Shown here one piece after another: positions 1 to 11,064 of a stretch of 64,000 nt of DNA. Below the pieces are notes generated by a model. That model worked only from the letters and a program-made list of their open reading frames with translations, was not told the DNA's origin and searched no databases. Made by a program: the position numbers and the translations under genes. The stretch is from Tribonema minus (lineage: Eukaryota > Sar > Xanthophyceae > Tribonematales > Tribonemataceae), in assembly GCA_017506865.1 (NCBI GenBank), contig JAFCMP010000027.1, positions 401,001-465,000 of the forward strand. Reading direction: 5' to 3'. Position 1 is the first letter of the stretch. Every line of letters begins with the position of its first letter.

Positions 1-2890
1 TCGCGTCGATATTGCTGCTGACTTGGCTGCCGCTACCGCTGCTGCTGCCGCCGTTGCCATCGCCGCTGCGGCTGCTGGCAAGAGCTGCCTGAACTCTTCT
101 TCGGACAGCAAGGGCAGCGCTCTGCGCCAGCTGCAGCGCGATGCGTGCATCGCCGCTGTACGTCGCCGTCCTCTTGACGCACAATTCTGTGGCGCGTGGC
201 TGGAACACACTGCCGGCGCGCGTCGCCACTATCTCCTCGAGCTGCTTAGCCGTGTACGTGGGGAACACTACGCTCTTCACAGCGTCGCTAGGAACGCCGA
301 GGTCCGCTTTCTCGGTGAAGTTGATGCCGTTGGCGACGCCAATGAGAATGAGGCGAGAGTTGGGCGCGCATGCCCAGCCAAACAGGGCCTGCAGCACGGA
401 ATCGCTGCGGCCTCGCAGGTAGTAGATCTCGTCGACCGTCAGCACCAGCATCGTCTTCGTTGTGCCGCCGGCTCTGCTGCTGTTACTGCTGCCGCCACCA
501 TTGTCCGGGGGCGCGAGCATGGCCTCCAGCTGCGCACGCGCATCGCCGCCGCCGCTGCTGCCGCCGCCGCTGCCGCCGCGCCCTGCTCGGAGACTGCGCT
601 GCAAATTCCCGGGAATCTTCTCCAGAATGCGCTGGTACACCTCCATCGGCGACGTCTGGAATGCGGCGTCCACGTACACAAACGTGGGCGCTGCTGCTGC
701 TGCTGCGGCGCCGGCATCGGCGCTGCTGCTGCTGCCTCCGGCGAGCCGCGCGCGCACGTCAGCCTCCAGCAGCTGCAGCGTGCACGTCTTGCCTGTCCCC
801 GGCGCGCCGCACACGTAGATGGCGGTGCCGCAGCGCTCAGCAAGGGCGTCTGTCACGTAGCGCGTCAGGACCGCCAGATGCTGCGCGCGCTGCGGGACCG
901 CCTCGGGGCAGTTGTAGTAGTTGAGCGCCGCCACAGCAGCGCTCAGCCGTCGCAGCACTGCCGCGGGGCTGGCGTCCTCAGGCGGCGGCAACGCCTCTGC
1001 TGCCGCCGCCACCGGCGCCACCGCCACAGTCGCCGCCGCTGCATGCTGCTTGATATCTGGCGGCACAATCTCATTGCGCCCCAATAGCGCCGGCTTCAAC
1101 GCGGGCCTCTTGCCGCTGCCCTTGACCGCGCTCTGCGGCGCGGCGCGCTTCCGCACCTGCTGCGGATCCTGCAGCGCGCCTCCGTCCGCGCTGCTGCCGT
1201 CACCGCTGCTGCTGCGCCGCCTGAGCTCCTTCTCCGGCTCCTGCAGCAGCGGCGGCGGCGCCTCGCCGCGCAGCAGTGCGCACGCGCACGCCACCACGTC
1301 ACGCTTCTGCGGAAAGGCATTGACGCCTAGCGTCCTTACGGCAGCGGCGACGCCAGGTGCGCAGAAGAGGCGGGCGTGGCTGCTCCTGATCCACCGCCAC
1401 CCGCACTCCGTCAGCGCGGTCAGGACGGCGGCGTCGGTGGCATGGTCGGTCGTGGTGATGCCGGCCTGCGCCATGACACGCGCAATGTCGTCGTGAGGGT
1501 GAGCCTCCGCCTCAGGCTCCATCACGCATGCTCCGTCTGATGCCGCCGCGTCCACAACGTCCGCCATCTTCGCGGCGCCGTCAGAGGCGTCGCTGCTGCT
1601 GCTGCGCACTGCGTCATCGCCGCCGCCGCCGCTGCCGTAGCCGCCGTCCACGTCCATGGCATCGCCTGCCGCATCGAGGTTGAGGTCGTCGCGGTTCGCG
1701 CCGTCCACCTGCGCGTCGGATGGCGACGGCGGCGCAGCAGCGCTCACTGGCCCCGCCGCTGCGGCATGCGCATCGCCGCCGCTGCGGGGCAACGCCCCCG
1801 CCCCCAGCTGCTGCACGGACGTCACGGACCGCGAGGCGGCAGCGGCAGCGGGAGGTGAGCGCGCCACTGCAGCCGATGACGCCGCTGCGCTGCTGCTGCT
1901 GGAGGCGCCGCCGACCGCAGCGCCGCGCTCAGCATCGCCGTTGCTTGGGAAGCCCTCGATGGCGCGTGGCTCCGCCGCTGCTGCCGCTGCCGCCACCGGC
2001 GCGGCGGCAGTGGCTGGGCGCTTGCCGCTGCGGTCACGCGTGGCCGCCGCCGCAATAGGCGGCACCGCCGGCAGCAGCTGCAGCTCGCACGGGCTGCGGC
2101 GGCGAGGCGCTGGTGCGTCAGCGGCGCTCGCTTGCGCGCCTGCGCCAGCGGCGGCTGCGGCGCGCTTCTGCTTGGCGCCAGCCGCCGCCATCGCCGCCTT
2201 GGCGCCAGTGGCAGCAGCCCGGTGGCAGTTCCGCAGTGTGGGGTCCGCGAAGACGGTGCTGAGGTGGCGAACGCCGCGGTTCTGGCGCTTGCCACGTTTG
2301 GCTGGCACCGGCGCCTCCAGAGCACAGTCGCCGAGCGCTGTGCCCACGGGGTGCTGCCACGCGCCGCTGTCCCAGTTCTCGCGCGCGAACGCCAGGACCT
2401 GCTCCTCAGAGTCGAAGTAGTGGATGTTGAGCGTGTAATGTTCGCCGGGGAACGTCACCCCCTTCTGCTGCCAGTTTGGCAGCCCCGGGCGGCAGTAGTA
2501 TATGCTGTTGCCGAGCTTGCTGGCGGAGGCATACTTGGTGAACCAGCCGTGCGGCTTGAGGTCTTGCCACAGCGCCGCAAAGCGCTCCGGCGGGCCCGCT
2601 GCTGCCGCGGCCGCCGGCAACGCTGCGTTGCTGTCAGCGCTGCTGCCAGCATCAGCGCTCTGCGCAGGGGTCTCGCGCTTGCGCACCGCAGCCAGCGCCG
2701 CTGCCCCCGCCGCAGGGCTCGTGGCTCGCCTGTACTTCCGCTTCTTCCCGACCGCCGCTGCCGCTGCCGCCGTGCCACCACTGCCAGCGCCTGCCGCCGC
2801 CTTCCGCTTGGCGGCGCTGCGGCGCGGCTTGTGCGCCGACGGCGCTTTCTCCTCGGGCGGCGGTGCGTACTTCCCCACCCAGCCATCCGC
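1..2890 (-). CDS. ORC1: ORC1/CDC6-type AAA+ replication initiator, 3' exon (runs off left edge)
   Basis: The minus strand stays open for 963 codons from an acceptor (ctctag, 2894-2891) to the window edge. Near the edge is an AAA+ core typical of ORC1/CDC6: Walker A GAPGTGKT (about 785-808), Walker B LVLTVDEI (425-448), a sensor-1-like LIGVANGIN (about 320-343), then a VVFPTYTAKQLEEIV segment and SGDARIALQLAQSAA near sensor 2. Such proteins load the MCM helicase at replication origins in the nucleus. Upstream are a Lys/Ala-rich stretch, a domain with HGWFTKYAS and YYCRPGLPNWQQ (about 2390-2590), a low-complexity linker, and a second similar segment with CGWRW and APG (about 1270-1430). The plus-strand poly-Ala frames here are shadows. 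ORC1 is preferred over CDC6 because of the very long N-terminal part. The gene looks intact. Confidence 0.8.
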
Positions 2891-4060
2891 CTAGAGATTT
2901 GAAACGGAACGGAACCGAAACGAAAGAAACGGAATAAAAATTCCGTTTGACATAGGACACGGACACCTCTGAAGGTCCACTAGCATACTCACATGACATA
3001 TTCACAATATCACTCTGAAACCGAAGTTTACGTATTGGAAAAAAGCAACAGAGGAATTTCAGGGAAAACCGTGTTTGAACCATGTTTTTGAAGACAACAT
3101 AGACCCTGCAATATTATGCATTTTCTTAGCCCTATCATGGGTTTCATTGTGTGCTGCCCGAGTGCCTATTAAAGGTCATTTTATGTGTTGCATAAGTATG
3201 GATTTTGCGCCCCTGGAGTTGATTTAGTGCACCACATCAGCCAGGAGGGCGCATTGACATGCTGACATGTACTCCGGGGATCGCACTGATGCTCACATGA
3301 AGTCTGAGCTATAGTTCATGCAAACCATTCCCTAACCCTAAGCTAACCCTAACTGCAAGCCCTAACCCTACCTCCAACTGCTGTCGCAACTAGGGCTAGG
3401 TTTAGCCGTGCTGCCACCCTAAGGTGGCAGTGCTCACCTGTAACTCTGCACCATGACCCGCAACAACTGTGAAAACATGTGCAAATGACAGCTCTTGGTG
3501 CAGGCAAGCCAGCGCTGGCTGACAGGCAGCAAGCAACGAACCTTTCAAAAGCAAGATATGGTCTAATAACATAGTATGTTTTCCTGCAAAAAATGGGCCT
3601 ATTGTGGGCTATATAGCCCACAATAGCGTTGTGGGCTACATAGCCCACAATAGCGTGGGCTAAAAAACCTTTCCGTCAAGTGTACGTTATTCTGGCCTTT
3701 CTGACACGTGTATTTTGCACTGCAATGTTAGGGATGCTGCTCCACACATCATGTGTCATGGTGTTTGTGCAAAGAGCCTCAATATCATAACATGCCATCT
3801 CGATGCAACATCATGATGTTTCTCTGCCGGCCAATGAGCTCTTGCAGCGCCATAGTGATTGACACTACTCCTGCAGCACTTTTGCATGTTGTGGTGGCCA
3901 ATGGCATGGCTGCAAAGGCTCAAAACACCACCAAAACGGAACGAACACGATTTCGGCTTTCCGTGTTCCGTTCAACATGGAAAACGAAACAGGAATGGAA
4001 TGCTCGTGGTGCCAAAACACGGAACACAAAATGCAGGCCCCTGAACGTTCCGTTTCCAAC
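2891..4060 (-). other. intron of the ORC1-like gene with inverted-repeat ends
   Basis: The donor CAG|GTTGGA (exon end 4061) and the acceptor CTCTAG|GCG (exon start 2890) join DVQ to ADGW in phase 0. The intron ends carry a perfect 11-bp inverted match, GAAACGGAACG at 2901-2911 against its complement at 4046-4056. The interior is less GC-rich than the exons. It holds CCCTAA-like tracts (3329-3375) and a tandem pair of palindromes (3601-3650). No coding sequence is seen. Confidence 0.7.
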
Positions 4061-4980
4061 CTGTACGTCCGCCTCGTCAGCGTTGCGCGCCTCCGCCGCC
4101 TCCGCTGCCGCCGCCGCCGCTGCCGCCGCCGCCGCTGCCAGGCTCCGCGGCACCGGCGGCGCGGCGCTCGCACCAGTGCTCAGCGCTTGGTCGTCATGAC
4201 CGTCAGGGAGCGTCACTTCCTCGCGCCACGTGCCGGACTGCCACCTGTCGCCCTCGCGCAGCCACGCCATGAGCGCGTCCTCGTCAAGGAAGTAATGCTC
4301 ATCGAGCCTGTATCCAGCGCGCGCATAGCGCGACTTGGCATCCCGCACCCCCGGCCGGATAAACGGCTTGCCCGCCGCCCAGCTGAATCCCGCGCGGCGG
4401 AGCAGGAACTGGATCTGCTGCAGCGCGCAGGCGAAAATGTCGAACTTCCGCCAGTCGCAGGCGCCCGTCCACTGCCCCTCCTCGCAGTCGCTGCCGCTGC
4501 CGTCGCCGTTGCTGCTGCCGCCGCTGCCGCCATCGTCGCTGCTGGTGCTGCGGTCGTGGCAGCGGCGCCGGCCGTCGCCATTACCGCCGCGGTTTCTGCT
4601 GGCAGCGCGCGCCGAGCCCTGGACGCTGTTGCTGGCCTCCTCCTCCGAGACTGACTGGATGTCGCACTCATTGTCATCAGCATTGTCAGCGGCAGCAGCA
4701 GCAGCAGCAGCAGCAGTTGGGCTGCTCGGCATTGGCGTCACCTCGCGTGCCACCGGTGCCGCTGTCGCGTGCGGCACCGGCAATTTGAACTGCGCTGCCG
4801 CTGCCGCCGCTGGCGCAGCGCTGCTGCCGTCCTTGCGACGCCGCATGCTCTCGCCGCCCGCGACTCCTGCGCGCAGACGGATGTCGCCAGATGCCGCTGC
4901 CGCCGCCGCATCTGCCGCTGCCGTCTCCCCGCTGCTGCCCCTCGGACTGCCCACCGCGCCAGGGTCCCCCACAGGCACGA

Positions 4981-5020
<40 letters not shown>

Positions 5021-5266
5021 AAGTGGAGCTGACGCCGTCAGCGCCGCTGCGGCTCTCTGGACCTCCATCGCCAGCACAATCGCCGCGGCAAACACTTTGT
5101 GCGTGTCGCTGTTCATCTTCTGCTTCTTGTTGAGCTCCGCACAGAACGTTGCGTATTCGCGCACGTGCGCGGCGCTGCGGAGCGATGTGACGAGGTCATA
5201 GTCGTGCAGCGGCAGGACGACGGGCGCGTCCGGCGCAATGCGCTTCGCGTACCGCATCATGATCTT
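4061..5266 (-). CDS. ORC1: ORC1-like gene, middle exon: PWWP C-terminal part, poly-Gln, W/RPG domain
   Basis: 402 codons, open between an acceptor (C-rich tract then gcgcag, 5267-5270) and the donor at 4060. The start of the exon (VVLPLHDYDLV, then AHVREYATFCAELNK) fits the second half of a PWWP domain begun in the preceding exon. PWWP domains bind methylated histone tails and DNA. Then come a 13-Gln run (CTG repeat, 4982-5020), an Ala/Asp/Ser/Gly-rich acidic linker, and a domain with IQFLLRRAGFSW, KPFIRPG and DEHYFLDEDALMAWL (about 4240-4440) related to the two in the next exon. The repeated domain looks like one I associate with stramenopile nuclear proteins, which is memory only. An ATG lies further upstream (5383), but the pyrimidine tract and frame favour an acceptor at 5267. 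Confidence 0.7.
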
Positions 5267-5883
5267 CTGCGCGAATGGGGTAGGGTGGGGAAGGGGGGGG
5301 GGGGGGCATTGTTCAGTTGAAGGTGCGACGTTGCTCGCGTCGTGTCTGCTGTCGAACAAGTCGCTGCAGACAGTGGAGAGCACAGTGCTTTGTTGTGGTC
5401 AATGAGGTCAACTGTCTGCAGAGGAACAGAGATGGCACGGGCGCGTTATTCACGGGTTGCAAGCTGTCGCAGTGTGAAGCTCCGGCAGCTGATGAAGAGG
5501 GCATCAGGGTAGTGGAAGAAGTGCACTTTGCATGCAACACTTCAGATTGATGGTCATCTGCAAAGATCGTCAGCTGTTTGACAGCAGAATCTGCACTGGT
5601 GCTGCAGACTTGCCAAATGATGACAGTCACGTCAATCGCCTCGCATGCCGCTGAAGCTGTCGGAAGTGATGGTGCAGGTGGCGTGCAGTAAAGGCAGGCC
5701 AGCACGCAATTACACTTACGGGCTGACTCTTCTTACAGCCCAAACAGCTTGCCCTTGCACATGGTGGCAGAGAAAGTGAACATGCGCGCTTTGGCAGTTG
5801 GTCGAAAGTGCAGCGGCGCAAGCGCACATCCGGAGGCAATGGCCAGCCATCAAGAAGTCATTGCTACAGCATCGTTAACTCAC
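5267..5883 (-). other. intron of the ORC1-like gene
   Basis: 617 bp between a consensus donor GTGAGT (5883-5878) and the acceptor at 5267. Its 3' end on the minus strand is a C homopolymer (the plus-strand G run near 5290-5307) that serves as the pyrimidine tract. Joining here restores a continuous PWWP domain in phase 0. An extra exon inside (for example in the open frame 5313-5705) cannot be excluded but is not needed. Confidence 0.6.
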
Positions 5884-6105
5884 CACGTGGTAAAGGCGAG
5901 CCTCGTTGGGCGATGCATACAGCAGTGCCGGCCACCAGAGGTCAGGCTCAGAAGAGCTGAACGCCACCCCCTTCAGCCAGACCAGCTGCCATCCCAGCGA
6001 CATCGTGCAAGTCGCCAGGCTCCTCGGTGTTTGCTTCTTCTCTCTCCAGGCTCGTCGACAACCCTGCGCTATGTATGTCCTCTCGAGAACGCGAATGCGC
6101 GCCAA
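5884..6105 (-). CDS. ORC1: ORC1-like gene, exon with PWWP N-terminal half
   Basis: 74 codons ending at a perfect GTGAGT donor. The peptide contains GWQLVWLKGVAF and EPDLWWPALLYAS, which match the first strands and the P/W-W-W-P core of a PWWP domain. The 5' end is set at 6105 because an in-frame TGA lies just upstream and gtggcag at 6112-6106 can act as an acceptor. Earlier exons and the start codon should lie above 6105 on the minus strand but were not identified. Confidence 0.65.
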
Positions 6106-6870
6106 CTGCCACTTTCAAAAGCTGAACCTCAACTCTTGGGCAGAATTCGGCGGGACACGCCATTACTGTAGGAGAAAGTGTGTGGGTGCACGTGGCACCG
6201 CACACGGTTCGTGTAAGGCGCCGAGCTGCGCCGAGGCAATGGCATCAGCGGCCCCGAACGATGAGTGTGGACTCGCAGGACTTCATTCAGCTGAAAGCCT
6301 ACAAGGGGTGCAAGCTACCTGAGGAGCAGTAGCTGCTGAAGTGGCTGGGCGTTCGGTGCCACTCGTAGGCTAAATGGAGATGGCGATTAAATGGAGGCAG
6401 TTGGCGACGTTGATCAAAAAGGTGTCTTCAACCTTGGAGCATGGTCTGCACTTGCAACGCAATGCTTGGATACTGCCACACGTTCTGCTGCCAGCATTGT
6501 CTGAGAGCATCTAATTTTTAGCGAGTTGGTGCAAGAAACCATACACTCAAGTCCGTAGCACCTTGACTGGACGGAGGCGAAATTGAAGTGCATAGCCATG
6601 CCGTGAAAAATGCATGTGCTTAGTGCTCTGTTGGTACTGGTATCACTGATGATGTGATGCACATAGATTTACCCAGATCATACAGCGACATACATGTCTG
6701 CAGGATGCTATCATTGCAGCAGAGTCATTGGCTGCACTTTCCAATAGCATTTGTGACTTGCAAGCGCCTTCACCAACTTGTGCAATCTGGTCCCCTACAA
6801 TGGTCCAATCATCCATCTCGGCAAGAGTTCCAGACGCACCCTCAAGATCTGCGATTTTGAGCTATGCACA
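6106..6870. other. no gene identified
   Basis: Less GC-rich sequence with only short, unconvincing frames on both strands. It probably holds the intron and 5' exon or promoter side of the minus-strand ORC1-like gene, but no start codon or promoter could be supported. Confidence 0.3.
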
Positions 6871-6879
6871 TGAGCCACG

Positions 6880-7110
6880 CCTGCAGCTGCGCATTGCCGC
6901 CGCTGCCGCCGCCATCAAGCAGCGCTGTGGTCAATAGGTCCCGAAAATGGCGTCCCTGTTCTTTACGCCCCCCCTGTCAGCTACATGCAAACCGTCATTG
7001 ACGAGTTCGAGGTGGCAGAAATGACTCCAGAGACGTGGCCATCGTCGCCGCGGTGGCAGAGGGAAGAGTGCTGCAGGCGGCGCCCCCCGCTGCACAGATG
7101 CATTTTTAAA
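6880..7110 (+). pseudogene. protein-like block with frame changes, unrecognised
   Basis: Protein-like text appears in succession in different frames: an Ala-rich helix ending AAAIKQRCG, then PENGVPVLYAPPVSYMQTVIDEFEVAEM (about 6940-7030), then RDVAIVAAVAEGRVLQAAPPAAQ (to about 7098). Codon composition is exon-like, but no single frame covers it, so it is a decayed gene or carries one-base assembly errors. No family recognised. Confidence 0.35.
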
Positions 7111-7331
7111 AACTGTGCATGAATTCAGTCAGATAACTTCTGCTGCCGGTCACCAACTGATTCGCTTGCCCGCTCATTTGAAGTTTCACGCTTGTATTTA
7201 TTCATCCACGCATTCTTGCAGGCTGTCTGCACACGCTCTGAGCACTGCTCTCATGCTCTGTGCCTTGCAGACTCGCGCTGTCGAGGAGTCCACCGCCGTT
7301 CAAGCCGACCTGCACAGGTGCGCCGTCACAG

Positions 7332-7618
7332 GTGCTGCGCAGCCAGCTCGAGGGCCGCGGCACCTTTGCCCTTCTTGTGCATGACGAGCTAGCGGTGGCA
7401 TGCACAGATGCACAGGAGGCACGCACCGCTTCCGCCGCCGCCGCCGCCATCGCGGCGGCAGTCAGGGAGGCGCAGGCGGAGGCGTGCGCGGAGTTGCGCT
7501 TTGTGCGGCGGAAGTGGCGGCAAGCGAGCTGCGGATGCAGCGCGCGGCGCAGTTGCCTGCACTTTACCCGTCGAGCCGTGCGGAGGTGCGCGCGGTGTCG
7601 ATCGAGCTTCTTTGCTAG
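7332..7618 (+). pseudogene. Ala-rich helical block with a frame change, unrecognised
   Basis: After a possible acceptor (tcacag) the frame reads GRGTFALLVHDELAVACTDAQ and a long Ala/Glu helix. It then continues sensibly only in another frame (AAEVAASELRMQRAAQLPALYPSSR, ending IELLC then TAG before GTGGGC). The shift near 7500-7515 needs a one-base indel. Probably the same decayed plus-strand gene as the block at 6880. Confidence 0.35.
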
Positions 7619-8146
7619 GTGGGCTGCCTGACGGCAAGTCTGGTGTGTGCAGCAGTTGACCTGTCTCGGAGTGGAAGCCAGTAGCTCGACGCCGAACTTG
7701 GATTGCGACAGATGCAGGAGCACTGCTCAACAGAAGCGGCAGTGCTTTATGGAGGCATGCACGCTGTACGACGCGTTGCATCAGATGGCGCCAGCGAAGC
7801 ATATGTACTGTGGTTGTGCAGGCTGCAGCTTTGCGTTTGCTGATGCTCAGCTGGCCCGCTGCGAAGATGGGAGAGCACACTGCTAGTGCTGAGCTTTTGA
7901 TTTTACAAAAACCAACCAAGTACCGTAAAACGGTTGCTTTTAGTGCTTCTCCTTGTCTGGAAATGCATCAGTGTGGCCACATAGCACTTGGTGTTGTGTG
8001 CAGCAGCGGTGTTGCTTTTGCAACCATTCCCAGGACAGAATTGTGTGTTTGACAAAGTTGTTGAAATCCAGCAGCCAGTGCTTGCTTCACCATGTTTCAG
8101 TTTATTCATCCTCATGATGTCATCAATTTGGTCTGTCTGCCTACAG

Positions 8147-8321
8147 CTGACTGAGCTCTTGGGAGGCCCAGAGAATCTGGCGCGGCAGCTTGCAGAGGTG
8201 GAGATGCACGGAGGAGCCGAGCCCAAACTTCAACGGATGACACGCCGCTTTGAAGCTCATTGCTCTTAAAAGTGCGCTGAGCAGGGAGGCTGATCTACAG
8301 GCGTGGCTTACTGAGCCTCAG
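8147..8321 (+). pseudogene. helical exon-like block, unrecognised
   Basis: Bounded by a good acceptor (gcctacag) and donor (cag|gtgagg). The first frame reads TELLGGPENLARQLAEVEMHG and on to RMTRRFE. Then KLIALKSALSREADLQAWL follows in another frame, which a single missing A near 8250 would explain. The helical, charged composition is that of a coiled-coil or HEAT-like protein. No family call. Confidence 0.35.
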
Positions 8322-9367
8322 GTGAGGGGGGAGGCGCGACTGTTGATTCTTCAAAGGGAGCTGCCACTGGCAGCTGAAGCTGAAGTTCAGGGTGTCTTGA
8401 CTTGTGGCAAAAGCTCATATGCCAGCTTGCTTCGCGCAAGCGCGCCGGAGAGGGTGCTGTGAGCACAGCATGATGTGCCAAAACTTCAACACGCGACGCC
8501 CCTCATTGGCTTGTGTGTGCATTGCACCCTTGCTCACTGATGGCGCAAGTCATGTAGGTTGAAGGGGTCAAGTTTGTAGCGTTCAAGTGCTCCTTCAACA
8601 CCAATGCAGACAAGGTCTACCAGCAGCAGCAAACACTGCACTCATGACTTCGCTGCCGCTTCGTGCACTGACTGAGCTCATGAGTTGCGGTTGACTGTCA
8701 CACAAATCTGCTGCTGATGTAGTTACTGTAGTGCTACGAGCCGGTCCACCAAAGTGTCTTGATGGCAGCTGGGGTGGCCTGCTGTCTCTCCTGGCCGCCT
8801 GAAACGGATGTTGGCAGGTGCGACCTTCTCCTCTGTCTTGGTCCGCCTGGCCGGTCAGCGCCTGTGTCCTCTCACGCATTGTACGTTGCCGCTTGACCTG
8901 CTTTACAAAACACGCTGACGAGCACCACTCGACACCGAACAGCATGTGTCCTTGTGGTTGCCGTGATGTCGCGTCTGTTGCTACACTTGTGTACGACGGT
9001 GCGCTTCTCAGATCCAGACCAGCGAGCTCATCATAATACGTCATTGAGGTGCACATTATGGTGGCACTGCCGTGCTGTCGCATTCTGCCGCATTCCGCAG
9101 CCGCCTGCCATGTATAAACGTAGCCATCACCTGCAATGACCGTTTTTGGCCGTCGGCCGTGATGCTTGCACGGAGCTGTGCTTCGCTGGCTGTGTCGCAG
9201 AGCAGAGTCACAATGTCCTTCTTATCGTGCATGCCTGGACCCTATGCCGCCTGCAGCAACTGCGCGCTGCTGACGCTCAAGCACACAGCCAACGACAACA
9301 ACAGCAGCTGGAAGCAGCATAACAGTAGAGTGCCGACGCCGCCGACGCGATTCGCGTGAAGGCACAG
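8322..9367. other. no supported gene (probable intronic DNA)
   Basis: Mixed composition with scattered short frames on both strands and none with clear splice signals plus sensible protein. The 162-codon minus frame at 8595-9083 has no recognisable motif and ordinary intron-like base composition. Confidence 0.25.
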
Positions 9368-9660
9368 GTCCGTGTGGCAGTGCTCGGCCGCTGCCATCTA
9401 CAGCGCTGCCAGCATGCATGGCGCGCGCTCACGGCGGCGGCGGTACAGGCGGCGGCTGCTGCTGTTGGGAGGACCGAGCACAGGCGCATGCGCGTGCGAC
9501 GCTGGCGGCGTGGCGCAGCGCTGCCACCGCGGAGCCGCGCAGCAGGTTGGCTGCTGCCAAAGGCGCGCTTGCTCACAATTTTGACATGCGTCAAGGTCTA
9601 CAGATGTTTCAAGCAAGGGTGCAGTGCATGCCTACCAAGCATGTTCTGTCAGCGACTTGG
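9368..9660 (+). pseudogene. Ala/Arg-rich exon-like block with shifted frames
   Basis: Following ggcacag the sequence is strongly GC-rich. Two frames alternate: one with LQRCQHAWRALTAAAVQ, the other with ARATLAAWRSAATAEPRSRLAAAKGALAHNFDMRQGLQMFQ. The spaced Trp/Arg helices recall IQ- or Sfi1-like repeats, but the match is weak. Confidence 0.25.
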
Positions 9661-10497
9661 TTGTGCAGACCCCTAGTCTAGCGCCAGCAGCATGCCCAGG
9701 GTTTGACTGTTGCATGTACGCGGCTGCAGGCCTAGCACATGTCTGGCAGCCAAAGCGCTCTGCCGTGCAGAGATGAGCTAGCTGAGTCCCCCAGAGTATC
9801 ATTCAGTTGCGCTGTACGCAACTGCGTCACCGCTTGCTCGCCTGACCATGTCAGGCGCGCGAGGCGCAGCCGCAAGCCACACAACAAGCCCTGCACGATG
9901 TCGAACCTTTACCAGGGCACACTAATTCAACAAATGAGGGAGGCAGTGCAATCAAGACACCCACACACAACTACTGCTTTGTACTAACGTGTATCATCGG
10001 GGCTGCTACTCTTGTCTGCAAACAATCATTGTGCGAACAAACAAAGTTGTAACTGCCATGTGCACAGTTCGCTGTAAACTGCCGTTGTGACTCATTGGAT
10101 GCTCAATACTTCAGCTCAATCCTTCAGATTCAGCTTTATGGCTTGTACGCAGCTCTTTAAGCACAGGTGGCAGCTCAGCAAGCCCTATCTGACGGCGATG
10201 CTTGAAGAACAGCGTCGCGTTGGTCATGCTGTTAGGCACTGCATTGAAAATAGTCTTGAACTTGCTAAGCTGTCACTTGAAGATCACATGACTGTGCTCG
10301 CTATATATGCTACCCCAAGAAAACCTGATGGCTGAACAATGTATTCCTGGGGTGGGGGGGGGGAGAAGGGGGGTAGGGAAGCGCGCAGGTAGACTGGTGT
10401 TTAATACATCGCAGGCTCCAGCGCCGCTTAGCCTCATGGCCTTCATGTCATCAATAAGAGCAGTGGGTTGCTCACATGCTGTGGAATATCATACATG
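9661..10497. other. no supported gene
   Basis: Intron-like sequence containing a G-rich stretch (10349-10380). Only short frames are seen. Confidence 0.25.
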
Positions 10498-10949
10498 AAT
10501 GGTTGTTGTAATATTGAAATGCTGGCCATGCAGACATGCACACCATTGTCAATGCACAACTGAGGAACTGCAGTTGCAGTGCTCCATGGAGCGGCATGTG
10601 TGTGTACACAAGATCTAGAGAGGTATAACACACGTACAATGCTTTGGGAAAAGGTGGTTGCGGAATGACGTCCAACGTGGCGCTGCATTGTCCCAGGAGC
10701 ATACGACGCTAATCCTCACGGCAATTCGTGTAATCATTGAGCATCGGGCTTTTGCTCACACAGTGTAGAAACTTCACATCAATGGTTGTTGTAATGTTGA
10801 AAACTGGGTTGTGGGCATGCGGACAGGCACACCGTTGCCAATGCACAGCAGCCGAGGAAGCAGGGCACTGGTCCAGGAGGCGGCATGTGTGTGGGCAAGA
10901 GAGAAGTATAACATTCACACTTGCAAATGCCTAAAAGGTGGTTGCGGAT
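10498..10949. repeat. two related 165-bp copies of a dispersed repeat
   Basis: Copy A (10498-10663) and copy B (10781-10949) share the start GGTTGTTGTAAT, a central GCGGCATGTGTGTG and the end AAAAGGTGGTTGCGGA, with moderate divergence. Part of copy B (about 10835-10880) also matches the LTRs of the outer element at 33462 and 56738 (CCAATGCA.AGCAG.. then GAGGAAGCAG). These are probably old LTR-derived fragments. Confidence 0.5.
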
Positions 10950-11035
10950 CGAATTCCAATATGTACGTCCTGTAAGCATAAGCTTCCACAAAACTTGACA
11001 GATTCTGACCCTGCCACAACTTGCAAAGCGACTAT

Positions 11036-11064
11036 TATGTGCGCCCAGGTATCGTTGATACACG
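11036..11064 (+). repeat. isolated arm of the 28.8-kb hairpin repeat
   Basis: TTATGTGCGCCCAGG followed by TTGATACAC matches the inverted-repeat arms at 28837-28904 with a few differences. Only one arm is present here. It indicates a dispersed MITE-like family. Confidence 0.4.

Noticed and set aside
23-1087. Long plus-strand Ala/Arg-rich open frame, and others like it to 2900
   Set aside because: Opposite strand of the ORC1-like exon. The minus frame contains Walker A, Walker B and sensor motifs; the plus frames are GC-driven shadows.
8595-9083. 162-codon minus-strand ORF as a gene
   Set aside because: No motif, intron-like composition, and no splice or start support.
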